DNA of 64,000 nt from CBDFHV01 sp965247705 (GTDB lineage: Bacteria; Pseudomonadota; Alphaproteobacteria; Rhodospirillales; CAMCUA01), in contig CBDFHV010000045.1 in NCBI GenBank assembly GCA_965247705.1, positions 1 to 64,000 on the forward strand, written 5' to 3'. Below are positions 59,814 through 64,000 of the stretch, one piece after another. How positions within the stretch are numbered: position 1 is the first letter of the stretch; each line of letters begins with the position of its first letter. The translations under genes were made by a program, and so were the position numbers. The notes under the pieces were generated by a model. That model made no database searches and had not been told where the DNA came from. It was given only the letters and a program-made list of their open reading frames with translations.

Positions 59814-60599
59814 ATGAAGACCGTCTGCATCGTTCAAGCGCGCATGGGGTCCAGTCGGTTGCCCAACAAGGTGATGCTGGACGTCGCCGGACAAACGGTG
59901 CTGCGGCACGTGTTGGACCGTTGTCATGCCATCGACGGAGTCGATGAGGTTTGTGTGGCGACAACCGACAATTGGGAAGACGATGCCATCGTTGGAGAAA
60001 CCCACAACGCCGGTGCGACCGTCTTTCGGGGGTCGGAGTCCGATGTGCTCGACCGCTACCTCCGTGCCGCGCTGGAGAGCGCGGCGGTGCGCGTGTTGCG
60101 GGTGACGGCGGACTGCCTGATGCTCGATCCAGGGGTTTGCGCCCAGGTGCTTCGCCATCAGGAGCAGACGGGCGCCGACTTCGCGACCAACAACGCGCCG
60201 CCATCGTGGCCCCATGGACTGGACTGCGAGGTGGTAACCCTCGATTGGCTCGAGCGGGCTCACGGGGAAGCCGTGGACAGGTTCGATCGGGAGCACGTCA
60301 TGCCGTGGATTCGACGGCACGACGCGGTGAGGCTGGTCAACGTTGCGGCGGCTGAAACCCTGTCGATGCATCGTTGGATCCTGGACACGCCGGAGGATCT
60401 GGTGTTCCTGCGCGATCTCATGCCGAAACTGGGCGACGGACCCGAAGGCTGGCGATACCAGACGGTGTTGTCGTTGCTGCGCCAGGACGAGGATCTGTGG
60501 CGGGAAAGCGTCTCCAAGACACGCGCCGGCGCCGTGCCGGATAGTCGGGCTACTTCAGCCGCCAAGTCACGTTCGACCGGTCCCGACAAAGGCGCCTGA
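59814..60599 (+). CDS. SpsF/NeuA-type nucleotide-sugar cytidylyltransferase
   Basis: 261 residues. VCIVQARMGSSRLPNKVMLDVAGQTVLRHVLDRC is the CTP-binding start of the SpsF/acylneuraminate cytidylyltransferase group, followed by VCVATTDNWEDDAIV, GSESDVLDRYLRAA and VTADCLMLDP. Such genes accompany pseC in nonulosonate clusters; a role in activating the sugar (PseF-like) is likely but the family is broad. 20 bp after pseC. A hairpin follows at 60602-60624. Confidence 0.85.
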   Translation: MKTVCIVQARMGSSRLPNKVMLDVAGQTVLRHVLDRCHAIDGVDEVCVATTDNWEDDAIVGETHNAGATVFRGSESDVLDRYLRAALESAAVRVLRVTADCLMLDPGVCAQVLRHQEQTGADFATNNAPPSWPHGLDCEVVTLDWLERAHGEAVDRFDREHVMPWIRRHDAVRLVNVAAAETLSMHRWILDTPEDLVFLRDLMPKLGDGPEGWRYQTVLSLLRQDEDLWRESVSKTRAGAVPDSRATSAAKSRSTGPDKGA

Positions 60600-60601
60600 A
60601 C

Positions 60602-60624
60602 ATGGCGATTTCGCAAGTCGCCAT
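60602..60624 (+). terminator. Hairpin after the cytidylyltransferase gene
   Basis: ATGGCGA (60602-60608) and TCGCCAT (60618-60624), a perfect 7-bp stem with a 9-base loop, right after the stop. The following CTAAAAT is not a T-run, so it is a weak terminator candidate at best. Confidence 0.4.
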
Positions 60625-60682
60625 CTAAAATCGGATATGCGTTACCATTGTCGAGACATCTCAATGGAGGGGAAGACGACGA

Positions 60683-61051
60683 ATGGACGAGCCCAACTTC
60701 TTCAATCTCGCCGCCACCGACAAGGGTGTCTTGCGGGAGCTTGCCGAAGGCCTCACGGCCCGGGTGTTCGTCGGCGATCAGGCCATGCTGTCGGTGGTGA
60801 CCCTGGCGCCCAACGCCGAAGGCCAGGTCCACGACCACCCGCAAGAGCAGTGGGGCGTGTTGCTGGAAGGGGACGGCGTGCGTATCCAGGAGGGCAAGGA
60901 CATCCCGGTGAAGGCGGGGGACTTCTGGCGCACCCCGGGCGGCGTCGCCCATGGCATGCGGGCGGGGCCCCAGGGCGCCAAGATCCTCGACGTCTTCGCT
61001 CCGCCCCGGGAAGACTACAAGAAAGCCGGCAAGGGTTTCGCCGCCGATTGA
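60683..61051 (+). CDS. Cupin-domain protein
   Basis: 122 residues: one cupin barrel with motif 1 LAPNAEGQVHDHPQEQWGVLLEGDG and motif 2 DIPVKAGDFWRTPGGVAHGMRAGPQG carrying the His/Glu metal ligands. GGAGGGGAAG precedes the ATG. Function not deducible; small cupins include isomerases and sugar-binding proteins. It may belong to the sugar cluster just upstream. Confidence 0.85.
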   Translation: MDEPNFFNLAATDKGVLRELAEGLTARVFVGDQAMLSVVTLAPNAEGQVHDHPQEQWGVLLEGDGVRIQEGKDIPVKAGDFWRTPGGVAHGMRAGPQGAKILDVFAPPREDYKKAGKGFAAD

Positions 61052-61064
61052 GCGGACCCAGCTT

Positions 61065-62282
61065 TTATTCCGCCGTTTCCACCGCGCCCTCACCGACGAG
61101 ATCGTCCACCTCCGATGGGCCGTAGCCGAGCAGGCCTTCGAGGATCTCCCGGCTGTGCTGCCCCAGGGCCGGGGCCGGGTGGGCCGGCAGCTCGGGCGCC
61201 GCCGACAGGTGCGGCGCCGTGCGGGCGAAGCGATAGGTGCCCACCTCCGGGTCGTCGATGGGCATCAGCATGCCCCGGGCCGCCACATGGGGATCGGCGA
61301 AGACGTCGGCGGCCGTATTGACGGGGCCGCAGGGGACGCCGGCCCGGTTCAGAATCTCCACCGCCGCGTCCCGGTCATGCCCGGACATCCAGCCTTCGAT
61401 GAGGGGATCCAGGAAGGCGGCGTTCCGGGCCCGGGCGGTACCAATGTCGCTGCGCGGGTCGTCGGCCAGTTCCGGGTGGCCGATCGTCGCGCTCAGGCGC
61501 TTCCAGATGATGTTGTCGGGCACGTTCAGCGCGATGTAGCCGTCCCGGGCCCGGTAGGCGCCGCGCGGGTAGATGTTGGAGGGCTTTCCCCGTTCGGGCG
61601 ATTGGCCGCTGACCGAATAGAGCGCCGCCATGGTTTCGTTGAGGGCCAGCATGTTGTCGAACATGGCCGAGTCCACCATCTGTCCGCGGCCGGTTCGCTG
61701 GCGCATGAAGAGGGCCTGCATAATGCCGTAGGCGGTGACCAGGCCCGTCAGGACATCGGCCAGCCCGTAGATGGTCCACGAGGGCGGCTTGTCGGCGAAC
61801 CCGACCAGGTTCATGACGCCACTCATGGCTTCGGCGACGATGTCGAAGGCGGGCCGGTCGCTGTAGGGTCCCCGGTAGCCCTCGAGGCGGCCGAACCCTG
61901 ATATCACCGCCCATACCAGCGCCGGATGGGCCGGCGACATGGCCTCCCAGCCCAGGTTCATGCGGTCGAGGGACCCGGGGCGCAGGTTCTCCACCACCAC
62001 GTCGGAAGCGGCGACCAGCCGGCGAAACACCTCCTGGCCGCCGGGTTTGCGCAGGTCGAGCGCCAGGCTCCTCTTGTTGCGGTTGTAGCCCATGAAGCCG
62101 GCGGCCTTGCGCCTCCCGTCCTTCTCGGCGAAGGGGGGCATGGCGCGGCGGGGATCGCCGCTGCCCGGGCGCTCGATCTTGATGACCTCGGCCCCCGCAT
62201 CGGCCAGAAGCATGGTGCAATAGGGGCCGGCCATGTATTGCTCCAGGCCGGTCACCAGGATACCCGACAGGGGCCGATCCAT
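61065..62282 (-). CDS. CaiB/BaiF-family CoA transferase
   Basis: 405 residues. Family III CoA-transferase: LSGILVTGLEQYMAGPYCTMLLADAGAEVIKIERPGSGDPRR, NRNKRSLALDLRKPGGQEVFRRLVAASDVVVENLRPGSLDRMNLGWE and GQMVDSAMFDNMLAL, with the catalytic Asp position in the VDSAMFD block and PCGPVNTAADVFADPHV later. It moves CoA between carboxylic acids. It follows a thiolase gene (18 bp apart) in the same direction, consistent with acyl-CoA catabolism. Confidence 0.9.
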   Translation of the reverse strand: MDRPLSGILVTGLEQYMAGPYCTMLLADAGAEVIKIERPGSGDPRRAMPPFAEKDGRRKAAGFMGYNRNKRSLALDLRKPGGQEVFRRLVAASDVVVENLRPGSLDRMNLGWEAMSPAHPALVWAVISGFGRLEGYRGPYSDRPAFDIVAEAMSGVMNLVGFADKPPSWTIYGLADVLTGLVTAYGIMQALFMRQRTGRGQMVDSAMFDNMLALNETMAALYSVSGQSPERGKPSNIYPRGAYRARDGYIALNVPDNIIWKRLSATIGHPELADDPRSDIGTARARNAAFLDPLIEGWMSGHDRDAAVEILNRAGVPCGPVNTAADVFADPHVAARGMLMPIDDPEVGTYRFARTAPHLSAAPELPAHPAPALGQHSREILEGLLGYGPSEVDDLVGEGAVETAE

Positions 62283-62300
62283 AGCTCTCTCCTCCTCGGC

Positions 62301-63545
62301 CTAGTCGCCGATCCACTCGACGATGGTGGTCACGCCCATTCCGACGCCGACGCAAAGGGTGGCGAGGCCGTAGAAGGGACGGGGGGCGGTCGGGGCGCGG
62401 CGCTTCATCTCGTGCAGCAGGGTGACCAGGATGCGGGCCCCGGAGCAGCCGGTGGGATGGCCGAGCGCGATGGCGCCGCCGTTCACGTTGGTGATCTCGT
62501 GGGACAGGCCCAACCGGCGCATGCAGCCGATGGCCTGGGCGGCAAACGCTTCGTTCAATTCGACCAGGCCGATCTGGTCGAGGGTGAGGCCCGCACGCTT
62601 CAGGGCCTTTTCCGTCGCCGGCACCGGTCCGTATCCCATCACCCCCGGATCGACGCCGGCGGAAGCCGAGGCCACCCAGCGGGCGATGGGCTTCAGTCCC
62701 AATTCGGCGGCCCTGTCCCGGCTGGCAAGCAGCAAGGCCGCGGCGCCGTCGTTGATGCCGCTCGAGTTGCCGGCGGTGACGGTGCCGCCCTTGCGAAAGG
62801 CGGGGCGCAATTTCGCCAGATCATGTGGCGACGTGTCGAGAACGAAGTGCCCGTTCTCCCGCCGGTAGCGGGGGTGTTCGTCGACGGCGACGGTAACCGA
62901 GCCATTGCGGCCCGGGGCCTCGATCGGCGTCACCTCGTCGTCGAACCGGCGCCCGTTCATGGCGTCGACGGCGCGGCTATGGCTTTCGATGGCGAAAGCG
63001 TCCTGGGCCTCGCGGCTGATCTGCATCTCCTTGGCGATGTTCTCCGCCGTCTCGCCGAGGCTGACGATGGGATAAAGGGCGTCGAGGCGCGGGTTGTTGT
63101 AGCGCCAGCCCACCGTGGTGTCCCACATGCGGGGCGCGGTAAACGTGGGCACCCGATCGGGCTTGGGGACGCTCCACGGGGCGCGGCTCATGGACTCGAC
63201 GCCGCTGCCGATGAACAGGTCGCCGTCGCCGCAGCGGATGGCCCGGGCGGCGATGTTGACCGCGTCCAGGGCGGAAGAGCAATTGCGGTTGACGGTCACC
63301 CCTGGCACGGTCACCGGAAAGCCGGCCAGCAGGGACGCCATGCGGGCCACGTCCCGGTTGTCCTCGCCCCCCTGGTTGCTGCAACCGGCGTAGATCTCGT
63401 CGATGGCGGCCGGCTCGATGGCGGTGCGCGCCGCGAGGGCCTTGTAGACGTCGGCCAGCAGGTCGTCGGGGCGGACGCCGGACAGGCCGCCGCCATAGCG
63501 CCCGATGGGGCTGCGCAGACCGTCGACGATCACCACCTCTCCCAT
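62301..63545 (-). CDS. Acetyl-CoA acyltransferase (thiolase), 3-oxoadipyl-CoA thiolase-like
   Basis: 414 residues. Nucleophile Cys in VTVNRNCSSALDAVNIAARAI, His in NVNGGAIALGHPTGCSGARI, and the second Cys in ATLCVGVGMG: the standard thiolase triad. DGLRSPIGRYGGGLSGVRPDDLLADVY at the start is like PcaF-type degradative thiolases. Cuts 3-oxoacyl-CoA to acetyl-CoA plus a shortened acyl-CoA. Together with the CoA transferase it may finish breakdown of a dicarboxylate or aromatic compound; substrate not known. Confidence 0.92.
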   Translation of the reverse strand: MGEVVIVDGLRSPIGRYGGGLSGVRPDDLLADVYKALAARTAIEPAAIDEIYAGCSNQGGEDNRDVARMASLLAGFPVTVPGVTVNRNCSSALDAVNIAARAIRCGDGDLFIGSGVESMSRAPWSVPKPDRVPTFTAPRMWDTTVGWRYNNPRLDALYPIVSLGETAENIAKEMQISREAQDAFAIESHSRAVDAMNGRRFDDEVTPIEAPGRNGSVTVAVDEHPRYRRENGHFVLDTSPHDLAKLRPAFRKGGTVTAGNSSGINDGAAALLLASRDRAAELGLKPIARWVASASAGVDPGVMGYGPVPATEKALKRAGLTLDQIGLVELNEAFAAQAIGCMRRLGLSHEITNVNGGAIALGHPTGCSGARILVTLLHEMKRRAPTAPRPFYGLATLCVGVGMGVTTIVEWIGD

Positions 63546-63609
63546 GGAACGACCTCCTGGCGAGCGTGAACGGGGGATGGACTTGCCCTGGGTCTTGCGA
63601 CCGAGTCGC

Positions 63610-64000
63610 CTAGCGAGTCTTGGTCCCCCCGGGCATGGGCATTGGCATGCTGCCCGTCCCCGTGGCGGTGCCGCTGCTGGGCCCCGTTCCCGGCGGGAAT
63701 CCGCTGGTACCGCTGGGCGGAACGGGCCGATTGCCCTGATTTCTGCCCGGCGAGACGGTGATCATGACCTGGGAGCCGGCGCCGACGCTGTCCTGGATCT
63801 GCACCGTGACCACCCGGTTTTGGCGGGCGTAGGTCATCACCGTGACGGCGGCCCGTACCGAGGTGACCTCTTGCCAGCCGAAAGCGGGAAGCTGGGTCTG
63901 GTAGAAATCGAACATCTGGTCGGGAGAGTGGCGGGTGCTGATGACCATGCGCCCGAACCAGGCGTCGTTGGAGCCGAAGACCACCGTGCGCTCCAGGTCG
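63610..64000 (-). CDS. Partial protein with Gly/Pro/Thr/Ser-rich C-terminal tail, cut by window edge
   Basis: At least 130 residues are visible; the frame is open to the window edge. FGSNDAWFGRMVISTRHSPDQMFDFYQTQLPAFGWQEVTSVRAAVTVMTYARQNRVVTVQI looks like a compact exported alpha/beta domain. It ends in a low-complexity tail of Pro, Gly, Thr, Ser and Met (PGRNQGNRPVPPSGTSGFPPG and on). The N-terminus, with any signal peptide or lipobox, lies beyond the window. No family named. Confidence 0.6.
   Translation of the reverse strand, partial: DLERTVVFGSNDAWFGRMVISTRHSPDQMFDFYQTQLPAFGWQEVTSVRAAVTVMTYARQNRVVTVQIQDSVGAGSQVMITVSPGRNQGNRPVPPSGTSGFPPGTGPSSGTATGTGSMPMPMPGGTKTR

Overview
The window is GC-rich, densely coded DNA that looks like an alphaproteobacterium, most likely of the Rhodospirillales type. 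The support is a DUF1849/EipB-type periplasmic protein, an RNase E with a charged insertion near the S1 domain and a C-terminal GWW motif, a ydbH-ynbE-ydbL operon, and a Maf-type flagellin glycosylation protein. No rRNA, tRNA or CRISPR array was seen.

0-8 kb (minus strand): a tight seven-gene run with mostly 4-bp overlaps. In order it encodes a SAM methyltransferase, a PhyH-like dioxygenase, a Maf protein, a Maf-N-domain/PP-loop sugar amidotransferase fusion, two tandem luciferase-like oxidoreductases and a frameshifted TauD-like dioxygenase. It looks like a nonulosonate/flagellin-glycan tailoring operon. 8-11.7 kb: a MarR-like regulator divergent from a 17-kDa-antigen-like lipoprotein with well-formed back-to-back promoters, a small secreted protein, a type III polyketide synthase translationally coupled to an ICMT-like methyltransferase, and a membrane-anchored coiled-coil protein. 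11.9-18.7 kb: ydbH-ynbE-ydbL with two small envelope genes, a frameshifted metallophosphoesterase and an MlaF-like ATPase. 18.8-25.9 kb: a catabolic cluster of DUF1116, FdrA, DUF2877, split aconitase X and MmgE/PrpD, resembling the oxamate carbamoyltransferase genes of E. coli with dehydratase-type enzymes added.

26-37 kb is mixed: a 1,077-bp IS1595-family element sits inside a MATE exporter gene with an 8-bp target duplication. It is followed by moaA, a DapA-family enzyme and hydrolase, a small glycosyltransferase bracketed by paired REP-like hairpins, NAD kinase, and a ParD antitoxin whose ParE partner is broken. 37-52 kb is core envelope and RNA metabolism: PBP1A, AmiC-type amidase (with a 14-bp five-copy repeat between them), RNase E, an aminotransferase, a gamma-glutamyltransferase-like lipoprotein, a BepA-like protease, a DsbA-like protein, a PDZ protein and EipB.

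52-60.6 kb is surface-polysaccharide synthesis with heavy damage. It holds a 29-codon wecB remnant, wecC, a twice-broken GT39, a GT4, gmd, fcl with a ~95-bp MITE in its 3' end, then pseC and an SpsF-type cytidylyltransferase. 60.7-64 kb holds a cupin, a CaiB/BaiF CoA-transferase, a thiolase and a partial exported-looking protein. Seven genes are visibly broken or interrupted. Some lesions, in short G/C runs, could be sequence errors, but the two insertions, the wecB deletion and the ParE nonsense codon look biological.
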